DNA from: Candidatus Levyibacteriota bacterium | GTDB taxonomy: Bacteria > Patescibacteria > Microgenomatia > Levybacterales > UBA12049 | DNA: 15,959 nucleotides | Assembly: GCA_003173915.1 (NCBI GenBank) | Contig: PPGL01000042.1 | Coordinates: 1-15,959, forward strand | Reading direction: 5' to 3' | Shown: one piece after another, positions 7,467 through 15,197 of the stretch | Position numbering within the stretch: position 1 is the stretch's first letter | How the letters are laid out: each line of letters opens with the position of its first letter | Position numbers and translations under genes: made by a program | Notes under the pieces: generated by a model | Databases searched by the model: none | The model's input: the letters and a program-made list of their open reading frames with translations, nothing else | Told to the model about the DNA's origin: nothing

Positions 7467-8604
7467 ATCTTTTAGTAATAAATATCGTGCATTTTTCTAC
7501 TCCAAAAAATGCAACAAGATAGACAATCGGTAAATAAATAATAAGGTATCGAGATGTAATTTGTCCAAAACTAAAAAATGCTATATAAAGTACTACCCAT
7601 AACATAAGAGGCTCTACAGCAGGTCTCTTATTAATCTTTCCAAAGGCATAAAGTCCAATAGATACAAAAGCAATAGTTAGACCAAGGGGCCAGGTAATAA
7701 GCCACTGAGAATCTGACAACACAGGCTTATTGCCAAACCATACATACCACTTATTAAGATATATAAGTGGCCAGATTGAGAAAGGTAAAATTAGTTGACT
7801 TTTATGATACAAAAAAACCCACTTTTGTATTCCTAAAAATGATTTCAGTGAATATCTGTAAGCAAAAACTCGAACATAAGATAATAATAAAACACCAATA
7901 CTTATAAGAAAAGATGTACATATCTGTAAAAGTTTTTTATACTGTTTTCGTAGTAATAGAGAAAGTACCCATGTTCCGAGTACCACAAACCCCGTGATAA
8001 AAAATTTTGTTGCCATAAAACATCCAAGAAGTAATCCCCCTACACTATAAAATGCCAAAGGTTCTTTCTTACTGCTTCCTTTATTAAAAAAATAGAAAGA
8101 GAAAATCAAAAACGCGAGTTGCATAATATCCAGAAGCGGAGTATACACTAACTGGTTTTTAAAGAAGGGTTCGAAACTAACCAAAAGGATAGCCAGAAGT
8201 GCTGTAAGACGATAAGAAAATATTTGCATTCCAAGAAAATACAATCCAAGTAAAGAAAAAATTGAGAATAAAAGAACAATAATATTCTCATTATGAAAAA
8301 CAACTGCAGAAACACCAATAAGATATCGCCCAAGAGGTGGAGTGTCAGGAGCTATTAAATGAGGTCCTACTCCTTGTATATATGCTCCCCCGGCATAAGC
8401 ATTAATAACCTCATCTGGCGCCCACCCAAGGGGATGTTTGTTTACGTATTGGGAATCTTTATAGATTTTTTCGAGTTGTGGAAATCGTTTCCAATAATCA
8501 AAAACAAAAAATTTATCCTTTCTTGATAGTACTGGGATGAGAAGGTTAATGCAGATAAGAAGAACACATACAAATTGAACACCAAGCAAAAGTTTTTTTT
8601 GCAT
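7450..8604 (-). CDS. Polytopic GT-C (PMT/GT39-like) glycosyltransferase, short form
   Basis: A 384-residue membrane protein. After a first membrane segment (about 5-25) comes an extracytoplasmic loop with the acidic motif GWAPDEVINAY (Asp64, Glu65), and then APDTPPLGRYLIG (86-98). An acidic pair in the first outer loop followed by a Pro-Pro-Leu-x-x-Tyr motif is the classic pattern of PMT/ArnT-type enzymes, which use polyprenyl-phosphate sugars. About nine further hydrophobic segments follow, and the protein ends with a short basic tail (ITKRYENRH) rather than the soluble C-terminal domain seen in the three larger GT-C proteins here. It starts three bases after galE stops and overlaps the GT4 start by 17 bases. 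The acceptor may be a protein, a lipid or a glycan; the sequence does not say which. Confidence 0.82.
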   Translation of the reverse strand: MQKKLLLGVQFVCVLLICINLLIPVLSRKDKFFVFDYWKRFPQLEKIYKDSQYVNKHPLGWAPDEVINAYAGGAYIQGVGPHLIAPDTPPLGRYLIGVSAVVFHNENIIVLLFSIFSLLGLYFLGMQIFSYRLTALLAILLVSFEPFFKNQLVYTPLLDIMQLAFLIFSFYFFNKGSSKKEPLAFYSVGGLLLGCFMATKFFITGFVVLGTWVLSLLLRKQYKKLLQICTSFLISIGVLLLSYVRVFAYRYSLKSFLGIQKWVFLYHKSQLILPFSIWPLIYLNKWYVWFGNKPVLSDSQWLITWPLGLTIAFVSIGLYAFGKINKRPAVEPLMLWVVLYIAFFSFGQITSRYLIIYLPIVYLVAFFGVEKCTIFITKRYENRH

Positions 8605-8607
8605 ATA

Positions 8608-9579
8608 TCACTGCTTTTTTGTATGCCACTCCCATGCGGTTTTCACAATAGTTTCTAAATCTGAATACGCAGGATTAAATCCAAGTTCATTTTTAATTCT
8701 TGTGACATCTGCAATAAGTTGGTCTGCATCACCTGGCCTTCTTTCTCCATAGTGAACATTAACCTTTTGTCCAGATATTTTCTCTACTGCCTCTAAGACT
8801 TGTTTGTTGGAATATCCATGTCCAGTCCCAACATTATATTGATACGTACCCGGCTCTTTTTGGAGTTTTTCAAGGGCTAGCATATGTGCCTGTACTAAAT
8901 CCAAAACATGAATATAGTCACGTACACATGTTCCATCTGGTGTATTGTAATTTGTTCCATACATCGTGAATTGAGAATTGTCTAAAAGAGCACGCATAAT
9001 ATTTGGGATAATGTGCGTTTCAGGAATATGTCTTTCTCCAAGTGTAGCGTCTAGTGCTGCTCCTGCAGCGTTGAAATAGCGCAAACAAACAGAATTAAGT
9101 CCTTTTGTCTTCCCATACCATGATAAAATTTTTTCTACCATAAGTTTACTTTCGCCATATGGATTTTCTGGATTTTTTGCATGAATTTCTGGAATAGGAA
9201 TGGTTGTTGGATTTCCATACACTCCTGCTGTAGAAGAAAAGATAAAATTATTTTGCCCAACACGCAGTATTTCTTCTACAACATTAAGAGAAGCGGAAAT
9301 GTTGTTGTCAAAATACTTAAATGGATCTTCCATAGATTCTCCCATGGAGATGTATGCTGCGAAATGAATTACTCCGTCAAATGTATCTTCCGAGAATACA
9401 GAAGCAACAAAACTTCTATCCCTTAAATCTCCTTTTTTTAAAACAGCCCTCTTGTCTACTGCATCTTCATAACCCTTTTCAAAACTATCGGCAACAACAA
9501 CTTGGTGACCATTATCGAGAAGATGTCTGGTCATAAAACTTCCAATATATCCTGCTCCACCTGTTATTAGAATTTTCAT
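8608..9579 (-). CDS. galE: UDP-glucose 4-epimerase
   Basis: A 323-residue extended SDR enzyme that interconverts UDP-glucose and UDP-galactose (or the N-acetyl forms) with tightly bound NAD. Visible motifs are GGAGYIG (7-13) for NAD, DLRD (51-54), HFAAYISMGESMEDP (72-86), the active-site strand FSSTAGVYG with Thr117 at the catalytic Ser/Thr position, and the YxxxK pair Tyr141/Lys145 in PYGESK. RYFNAAGA, GTCVRDYIHV and GERRPGDADQL follow in the order typical of GalE. The length is slightly below the E. coli enzyme (338). Its place inside the glycan operon, three bases from each neighbour, suggests it supplies UDP-galactose or a related sugar to the local glycosyltransferases. No Leloir pathway gene (galK, galT) is nearby. 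Whether it accepts N-acetylated substrates is not decided by what can be seen. Confidence 0.95.
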   Translation of the reverse strand: MKILITGGAGYIGSFMTRHLLDNGHQVVVADSFEKGYEDAVDKRAVLKKGDLRDRSFVASVFSEDTFDGVIHFAAYISMGESMEDPFKYFDNNISASLNVVEEILRVGQNNFIFSSTAGVYGNPTTIPIPEIHAKNPENPYGESKLMVEKILSWYGKTKGLNSVCLRYFNAAGAALDATLGERHIPETHIIPNIMRALLDNSQFTMYGTNYNTPDGTCVRDYIHVLDLVQAHMLALEKLQKEPGTYQYNVGTGHGYSNKQVLEAVEKISGQKVNVHYGERRPGDADQLIADVTRIKNELGFNPAYSDLETIVKTAWEWHTKKQ

Positions 9580-9582
9580 AAT

Positions 9583-11136
9583 TTATCTAAAAATCAGATT
9601 TTGATAGTAATTGGGATCCACTTGGGGATCGTTCACTGGAATTACTAGCTTTTCTACTATTATATTACCCGGGAAAACTTTTCTCAACATAACAGTACCT
9701 GTGGTATGAAGGACATGCGTCTTCCAATACTCATGTGCATTAGCATCTCCTGCCAAAGGCGGATACATCACAAGATACGTTGTAGGTAATTTTTTACTTT
9801 CTGGCATATACCCAGAGGACTTACCTAACCACCAGAAAAGATAATCCATACCATAGGTAAAAGTCTCAGGAGTATAAACAAAATATCCAAAGTTACTTCC
9901 TTTACTATCTTTTATTATCCATGCAACAATGCTTTTTTGCACCTGATACGAGCCTGCAGTTTGATTTGGAGAAAAAGGAATGGCATATTGTTGTTTTAAA
10001 GACTCAAGAATTGGTAAACTCGTTACTACAAAAAATAATACAACCAAAACAAGCCCCACTTTTTTACTGGAAATCTGCTGCATGAGAAGTGCAAACCCAA
10101 AAGCAACAGGTATAGTAAGCCCCAGTACGTATTCAGGCCATACGACAAACGGATATACTAGGAAGAAAATATATGTGACAAAAGGGAAAAAAGTCAGCAG
10201 AATAAATTCTTTAACAAATTCTTTCTTAATTCTTCCTGTTTTGACCATGAGAATCCCTGAAATAAGCATTAGTAGACAAAGCAAAAGAACAAAAAGAGAA
10301 TCTGTATAGAAAATTGATTCATAGACTCCCCATAGACTTTTTGCATGCTCAAAGATTCTTTCTGGAAAAGCAAGATACCCTTTTACAGCAGTATTATTAC
10401 TATGAAAAAAACTTATAATTGCTTTTGTGGTAAGGAATTGGTGTCTTATATCAAAAAAAATAAAGGTAATAAGCGAGAGGAAAAAAGCAGTAATACTTCC
10501 AATAATAACCTTCCAATTTGTCCATGCTTTTTTTTGAAGAAAGAAAGTTAACAAGACAACCGGAACCAACATAATTGCAGATGCTGTTTCAAACTGAAAA
10601 GAAAGTCCGGTAAAAAACGCGGCAAAAATAAAACTTTTTATATCTCCTCGTAGGAATCTAATAATGAAGAAAAACAATAGTATAAAAAGCAGTGGCATCA
10701 TATTTACTCCAATAGTATTGGGAATATTACTCCAAATAACAGAAGATGTTGCTAAAAGAAAAGCAACAAAAACAGCAAACGTTTTCCCATATAGTTTCTT
10801 CCCAATAAAAAACCCTACAGCAACTGTTATCACCGCTAAAAAAATATAAAAATAGGCAAATACAAGTGGATTTCCATATCCTAAAAGGAAAACAGGCACA
10901 AGAAGATAAAGCCAAAGTGGTCCATGGAAAAATCCACCCAAACCACTATGAGTACCAATAAGAGCCAGTTTGTGATTTACAACTATGTCCTTAACAAGAA
11001 GAAAATCTCGCCCTTGGTCTGCTAAAAAGAAAAAATCTTTCGCAAAAATCATGCGGCTTCCAAGAAGAACGGTTATTAAGATACATAAACACAGCAGTAA
11101 ATAATCATAATATCGTACAAAAAAACTTTTTATCAT
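9583..11136 (-). CDS. Polytopic GT-C glycosyltransferase with DxGRD motif (paralogue of the 11906-13399 gene)
   Basis: A 517-residue membrane protein when started at 11136, where ATG overlaps the TGA of the preceding GT2 (ATGA, 11133-11136). An open frame to 11208 only reads through the GT2 gene. After the first membrane helix the outer loop holds FFFLADQGRDFLLVKDIV (residues 35-52) with Asp40 and Asp44, then GGFFHGPLWLY (67-77). About twelve hydrophobic segments follow, then a soluble C-terminal domain of about 130 residues with YTPETFTYGMDYLFWWLGK. The layout matches the ArnT/PMT-like GT-C class, which transfers sugars from polyprenyl-phosphate carriers outside the membrane; the loop aspartates are the expected catalytic residues. 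It matches the gene at 11906-13399 motif for motif, with Asp40 and Asp44 at identical positions, so the two arose by duplication. The acceptor is unknown. Confidence 0.85.
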   Translation of the reverse strand: MIKSFFVRYYDYLLLCLCILITVLLGSRMIFAKDFFFLADQGRDFLLVKDIVVNHKLALIGTHSGLGGFFHGPLWLYLLVPVFLLGYGNPLVFAYFYIFLAVITVAVGFFIGKKLYGKTFAVFVAFLLATSSVIWSNIPNTIGVNMMPLLFILLFFFIIRFLRGDIKSFIFAAFFTGLSFQFETASAIMLVPVVLLTFFLQKKAWTNWKVIIGSITAFFLSLITFIFFDIRHQFLTTKAIISFFHSNNTAVKGYLAFPERIFEHAKSLWGVYESIFYTDSLFVLLLCLLMLISGILMVKTGRIKKEFVKEFILLTFFPFVTYIFFLVYPFVVWPEYVLGLTIPVAFGFALLMQQISSKKVGLVLVVLFFVVTSLPILESLKQQYAIPFSPNQTAGSYQVQKSIVAWIIKDSKGSNFGYFVYTPETFTYGMDYLFWWLGKSSGYMPESKKLPTTYLVMYPPLAGDANAHEYWKTHVLHTTGTVMLRKVFPGNIIVEKLVIPVNDPQVDPNYYQNLIFR

Positions 11137-11909
11137 ATATTTATATATTTGATATATGCTACCGGAAATCTGAGTGCCGAGAAAAATGCCCACACAAATC
11201 CCTGCCATCCATCCATAAAACCTTTATGTCGTCCATATACAAGCATAAAAGAATACAAAGGAAGAAAAAACACATACTTCAGGAATGTACCTGGATCTTT
11301 TCCAAGGTTCTCTTCTTGATATTGTTTGGCAATAAAACTTGTATATCTTCTAAAACGCATAAAATACCTTCCAAATTCTGGATCTGCCAAATGATCCAAA
11401 GGTTGTTTTAAGTAACCGGTCTTGCCTTCGACAACAGCCTGTTCATGCACATCTTTTTGTGGCAATCTTCCTTTCCCTTTTTTGTAGAGTCTTAACGTAT
11501 AGTCTGGATAGACTCCTCCTTTCATTAAATACCGACCCAAAAACCAATTTTTCCTTGGAATCCAGTATCCATTCACAAGACTGGAATCGTTATGTAAATT
11601 TTTGTTTGAAATTGAAATAACATCTGTAATTTCTTTTTGAAGTTGAGGAGTGACTCTTTCATCAGCATCAAGTTGTAAAATCCAATCTTTTGTTGCCAAT
11701 TCAATTGCTTTTTGTTTGTTAATATGGAAATTTGGGAGATTTTTTGTGACATGAACTTTTGCCCCAAATTCTCTTGCAATTTCTGCAGTTTTGTCGCTTG
11801 ACGTCCCATCAACAACAATAATTTCATCTGCAAAATTTTTTACAGATTCTAGACAAGCTGGTAAATTTTTTTCTTCGTTATATGTTGCGAGTACAACTGA
11901 TAAACTCAT
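11133..11909 (-). CDS. Family 2 glycosyltransferase, WaaE/KdtX-like
   Basis: A 258-residue GT-A enzyme. The start is MSLSVVLATYNEEKNLPACL at 11909, where ATG overlaps the TGA of the preceding GT-C gene (ATGA, 11906-11909). An open frame reaching 12002 is unlikely because it adds a basic, low-complexity lead within that gene. Motifs are IIVVDGTSSDKT (30-41, Asp34), FHINKQKAIELATKDWILQLDADERV (61-86) with the DxD at Asp81/Asp83, and a positively charged C-terminal region with YPDYTLRLYKKGKGR (134-148) and VHEQ (154-157). The 'NKQKAIE..A..DWILQLDADERV' pattern is that of the WaaE/KdtX-like group, known for adding glucose to lipopolysaccharide core. Amphipathic or membrane-associating stretches lie near 220-235 and 240-255. 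Sitting between two paralogous GT-C genes with ATGA at both ends, it is probably made in step with them. The sugar is not predictable. Confidence 0.9.
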   Translation of the reverse strand: MSLSVVLATYNEEKNLPACLESVKNFADEIIVVDGTSSDKTAEIAREFGAKVHVTKNLPNFHINKQKAIELATKDWILQLDADERVTPQLQKEITDVISISNKNLHNDSSLVNGYWIPRKNWFLGRYLMKGGVYPDYTLRLYKKGKGRLPQKDVHEQAVVEGKTGYLKQPLDHLADPEFGRYFMRFRRYTSFIAKQYQEENLGKDPGTFLKYVFFLPLYSFMLVYGRHKGFMDGWQGFVWAFFSALRFPVAYIKYINI

Positions 11910-13399
11910 ATCTTTTCTCGTGTTTGTACAATTATTCCTCCTGGTAATACAACCCTGTCTGTCATTCTGCTTGTTTTTTCTCTTTGGACCTTCCAATACC
12001 ATGCGCCTACATTGTTATCATCTGTCTCAAAGATGACAAATAGTTTATTTGCAGTTTTAGTTGGTTGATAGTGAAAAGTATTTTTCCCGTACCATGCAAA
12101 AAGATATTGATAGGGATAATCTATTCTTGCAGGAGTGTATGTTTCATATGCAAATTCTTTTCCATGGGCATTTTGATATACATAATCTATTGCCTTCAAT
12201 TGATTCCTATATACAGATGGGTCACCTACCCATGGTTTCCCAAAAAATTGTGCATATACCGAAAAAGGATTAACAAAAACTCCAAGAAAGATAACAATTG
12301 CAGATATAAGCAGCTTATTACCATAATTCTTCAATAAAAAATATATGCAGATACCAAAGACAAGGAGAAAATAGACAGGCAATGCAACAAGGTAGTGCGA
12401 AAAAACATCATGTGTAAAAAATAAAAGTCCAATAAAAAAAACTCCAGATATAATACCAACGACTTTTACAATAAAAGATGCTAGTGATTGTTCATGATGC
12501 CTAACAAATAATGTAGTTTGCATAGCAATAACAACAAGAGAAATAATACTCAGAGGTATCATTTGTCCAAAAGCCCAGTTGAATGTATCCCAAAACATAC
12601 TAAATCTTTGCATGAGAAGTGAGAAAAATGAGAATGGCTGCACATTTGATGAGGAATTTTTTGCAAGTTGCAAGATATGAGTTGTCATAACAAAATTGTG
12701 TTTAACTTCAAAAAATATGCGCGGAGAAAAAATGATTAGTATTCCAAGTAAAAAGAAAAGTATTCCCTTTTTTGTAAACTCTTTTCTGAGTAGTAAAATA
12801 CTTGCTAGTATAATCCCTATACTAAATAGCAATCCAAAAACAACCTCCGAATCAATTGTTAGCCCCAAAAATATTCCAAGAAAAGTATATGAAAGCAGTG
12901 AAATCCCATTTTTTTTAAGTCGCACTAAAAGAAAAAGAACAAGGACAACAAAGAGTTGGGAAATATTAGGATTCCAAATTTGTACAGAAAGAGAAATTGT
13001 TACAGAAGAAAAAGCTATAAGACCTGCTAAAAATGCTCCAAGCAATTTTCCTTCTACATAAACTCCAAGCGCATAGGCGCAAAGTATTGTCGCCATTCCA
13101 ACAATAACCATAAAAAAAGCTACTGCCTGAGGATTACCACCGCTAAGAAAAAATGCGGGGGTAATAAAGTAATACCACCAAGGACCATAAAATAACCCAG
13201 GAAGACCAGTAGTTGGACCAATTAACGGAATTTTGTGAGCATATACGATTTGGGAAACGTTCAGCATATCGCGCCCAACATCGTATGTAAATGCAAATGT
13301 TTTAGCAAAAACAGGTTGTAACCGAATTGTGAGTCCAAGAAAAAAAATTACAAAAAAAAGAATGTTAGGGATGCTAATATATTTTTTGAAGTAATTCAT
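11906..13399 (-). CDS. Polytopic GT-C glycosyltransferase with DxGRD motif (paralogue of the 9583-11136 gene)
   Basis: A 497-residue membrane protein. The first outer loop carries FAFTYDVGRDMLNVSQIV (35-52) with Asp40 and Asp44, then GLFYGPWWYYF (68-78). About a dozen hydrophobic segments follow, and a soluble C-terminal domain contains YTPARIDYPYQYLFAWYGK and LPGGIIV. The same order of motifs (DxGRD, [HY]GPxWxY, an internal [RK]HxF, YTPxxxxYxxxYLFxWxGK) occurs in the protein encoded at 9583-11136, so the pair is paralogous. Architecture and loop aspartates fit the ArnT/PMT-like GT-C class using lipid-linked sugars at the outer face. Its ATG overlaps the TGA of the preceding GT-C gene (13396-13399), and its own TGA overlaps the ATG of the WaaE-like gene (11906-11909). 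Donor and acceptor are unknown; a polymerase or ligase role is possible. Confidence 0.85.
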   Translation of the reverse strand: MNYFKKYISIPNILFFVIFFLGLTIRLQPVFAKTFAFTYDVGRDMLNVSQIVYAHKIPLIGPTTGLPGLFYGPWWYYFITPAFFLSGGNPQAVAFFMVIVGMATILCAYALGVYVEGKLLGAFLAGLIAFSSVTISLSVQIWNPNISQLFVVLVLFLLVRLKKNGISLLSYTFLGIFLGLTIDSEVVFGLLFSIGIILASILLLRKEFTKKGILFFLLGILIIFSPRIFFEVKHNFVMTTHILQLAKNSSSNVQPFSFFSLLMQRFSMFWDTFNWAFGQMIPLSIISLVVIAMQTTLFVRHHEQSLASFIVKVVGIISGVFFIGLLFFTHDVFSHYLVALPVYFLLVFGICIYFLLKNYGNKLLISAIVIFLGVFVNPFSVYAQFFGKPWVGDPSVYRNQLKAIDYVYQNAHGKEFAYETYTPARIDYPYQYLFAWYGKNTFHYQPTKTANKLFVIFETDDNNVGAWYWKVQREKTSRMTDRVVLPGGIIVQTREKI

Positions 13400-15141
13400 T
13401 TTACTGACACTTCCTGAACCATATTATTGCTTAGAAGCTCGGCAATAATCTGAGGTGCATCCTCTTTACGAATATAAAGTCTCCCATCCAAATCTACCTC
13501 TTGCGTCTTCGGAATAAGTGATTTGTAGGTTTTATTACCATCTTTATATTTATATAAAACAACATAATGATCTGAAAGTTCTTGAATAAAAGCAGTTGCA
13601 TAATCTTGTGGCACTTTTCCCCAAACAGAAAAATATGGGTTAAACCAAATGATTTTTGGTTTGGTTTGCTCGATATCCATAACCATCTGAGAAGAAATCC
13701 TATCTGAATATCCCATTCCTGGATTTAAGATATGGTATCTTGATGCAAGTTTACCCTGAACATAAAAAAGTTCTTGAAACTCAAATGGACCTACCCACAC
13801 ATATTCGTTTGAACTAACTAACTTGTTAATAATTGGAGCAAGTTCTGGATTATCGTAAATTCTTGGGGCTGTTCCCATGTATTTAGGATAATATTTTTCA
13901 TTAAATTTATTAACAAAAAACAATCCGGTAAATACTGCATATAATCCTAAAATCCCAAATAATATACCAAACACTATTTTTTTACCAAGAAATGTTACGT
14001 TGTTAAGATCTTTGTATATTTCCGGAAGTACAAAACAAATATTAAGTATAGATACAAAAATATAGGTTGCAGATTGGTAATCGTGTTCTGCCGAAAGTAA
14101 TGGATTACTTCTCGCATTTGCATAAATAATTACATACATCAAAAAAAGTGGAAGAGTTCGATACCCTTTAAAAAATAAATAGATAAGTAAAACAACATCT
14201 CCAACGGCAAGCGTAATATTTAATGGATACTGTAGATTAAAATCTTTTACCTGAACTAAAAGGGTAATAAATCCATCAATAACAGTATGAGCGATAACAA
14301 TTGCAAATCGGATAGGATTAATGTGTTCTGCACTTCCTGGATAATTATATATATAGTATTTCTGGTTAAACGTTATCGATTGATATAAGTAATCTGATGT
14401 GCTTTTTGTACTAATGAGATAGATACCAAAAATAATATAAGGAATTACAATCAAACTTACTGCCTTAATTGTTTTGAGGGAAAATAATTTATTTTTTTGC
14501 TGTCTTATATAAGAAAAAGCCAAAAAAAGATATATTCCAAGAGCCAAATAAAGATAGGTTAACGAACTCAATAGAGAAATTGTTGTAAGAATTGAAATAA
14601 CTGCAATATCGTTTAACGTAAGTAATTTTTTGTAATATTCTTTAAGAAAAATTATTGCATAAACAGTAAGCAGGCAAAATGCAGAAACATTGTCCGCAAG
14701 AAGCATCTGTGACCAGAAATATGTTGATCCAACAGCAAGCGTTGCTATAACAGCAGGGAAAAATGCAGATTTTTGACTTCCAAATTGTTTTCGAAGGAAA
14801 AGGTATGATACGGCCAGAAAAATGAATAATAATATATTGTAAACTACTCGAAAATGAACAAACGAATGTCCACTAAAAAGTAAAACAATGCTAGAAACAA
14901 AATATGATGCTGGCCCATGATGGGTGAAAAATCCTATGTAGGGTAAGCGCCCATGCAGAATATACCATCCTCCCAAAAGGTTATCAAATTCGTCAGGATA
15001 AGATTCATGGAAAGCATCAAGAAAGAAAATAAAAAATATGAGTGTCCAAAATGCCAAAGTATAGTAAAAACTTGGCGAAGTCAGGAGCTTTTTCCAGTCG
15101 AAAGATACTATATGCCTCTTTAGGCCAAGCAAGGCTGTCAT
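13396..15141 (-). CDS. Large polytopic GT-C (PMT_2/GT39-like) glycosyltransferase
   Basis: A 581-residue protein from the ATG at 15141; a TTG at 15156 would add five residues and is preceded at once by an in-frame stop. After one membrane helix (about 25-42) the outer loop reads ESYPDEFDNLLGGWYILHGR (46-65) with acidic residues Asp50, Glu51 and Asp53, followed by LPYIGFFTHHGPASYF (66-81). This D-E plus 'hGrlPY..ff..H.P' layout is typical of PMT_2/GT39-like GT-C transferases. Roughly twelve membrane segments follow, then a soluble C-terminal domain of about 160 residues. It is less similar to the two DxGRD proteins downstream, so it represents a different GT-C subfamily. It overlaps the next gene by ATGA (13396-13399) and lies 56 bases after the TPR gene, the widest gap in the window. 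Donor and acceptor are unknown. Confidence 0.83.
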   Translation of the reverse strand: MTALLGLKRHIVSFDWKKLLTSPSFYYTLAFWTLIFFIFFLDAFHESYPDEFDNLLGGWYILHGRLPYIGFFTHHGPASYFVSSIVLLFSGHSFVHFRVVYNILLFIFLAVSYLFLRKQFGSQKSAFFPAVIATLAVGSTYFWSQMLLADNVSAFCLLTVYAIIFLKEYYKKLLTLNDIAVISILTTISLLSSLTYLYLALGIYLFLAFSYIRQQKNKLFSLKTIKAVSLIVIPYIIFGIYLISTKSTSDYLYQSITFNQKYYIYNYPGSAEHINPIRFAIVIAHTVIDGFITLLVQVKDFNLQYPLNITLAVGDVVLLIYLFFKGYRTLPLFLMYVIIYANARSNPLLSAEHDYQSATYIFVSILNICFVLPEIYKDLNNVTFLGKKIVFGILFGILGLYAVFTGLFFVNKFNEKYYPKYMGTAPRIYDNPELAPIINKLVSSNEYVWVGPFEFQELFYVQGKLASRYHILNPGMGYSDRISSQMVMDIEQTKPKIIWFNPYFSVWGKVPQDYATAFIQELSDHYVVLYKYKDGNKTYKSLIPKTQEVDLDGRLYIRKEDAPQIIAELLSNNMVQEVSVK

Positions 15142-15147
15142 AGCTTG

Positions 15148-15177
15148 ATTGTACAAAAATCAAGACTACGGTTGCAA
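15148..15177 (-). promoter_or_regulatory. Possible sigma-70-type promoter, apparently leaderless
   Basis: On the reverse strand the widest intergenic gap contains TTGCAA (15177-15172; four of six matches to TTGACA), an 18-base spacer, and TACAAT (15153-15148; five of six matches to TATAAT). Only six bases separate the -10 box from the ATG at 15141, so transcription would start at or next to the start codon and give a leaderless mRNA. No Shine-Dalgarno sequence precedes that ATG, which agrees. In AT-rich DNA such matches arise easily by chance, so this is a candidate only. Confidence 0.3.
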
Positions 15178-15197
15178 GAGAGAAGCCACAAATTGAT

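Noticed and set aside
11131..11160. Very AT-rich stretch resembling a promoter
   Set aside because: It encodes the conserved-looking C-terminus of the WaaE-like protein (AYIKYINI) and the ATGA junction; no properly spaced -35/-10 pair with a gap was seen.
11910..12002. N-terminal extension of the WaaE-like gene by 31 codons
   Set aside because: The extension is basic and unstructured, lies inside the preceding GT-C gene, and the ATG at 11909 gives the canonical GT2 start plus an ATGA overlap. The same reasoning rejects extensions at 11137-11208 and 3250-3294.
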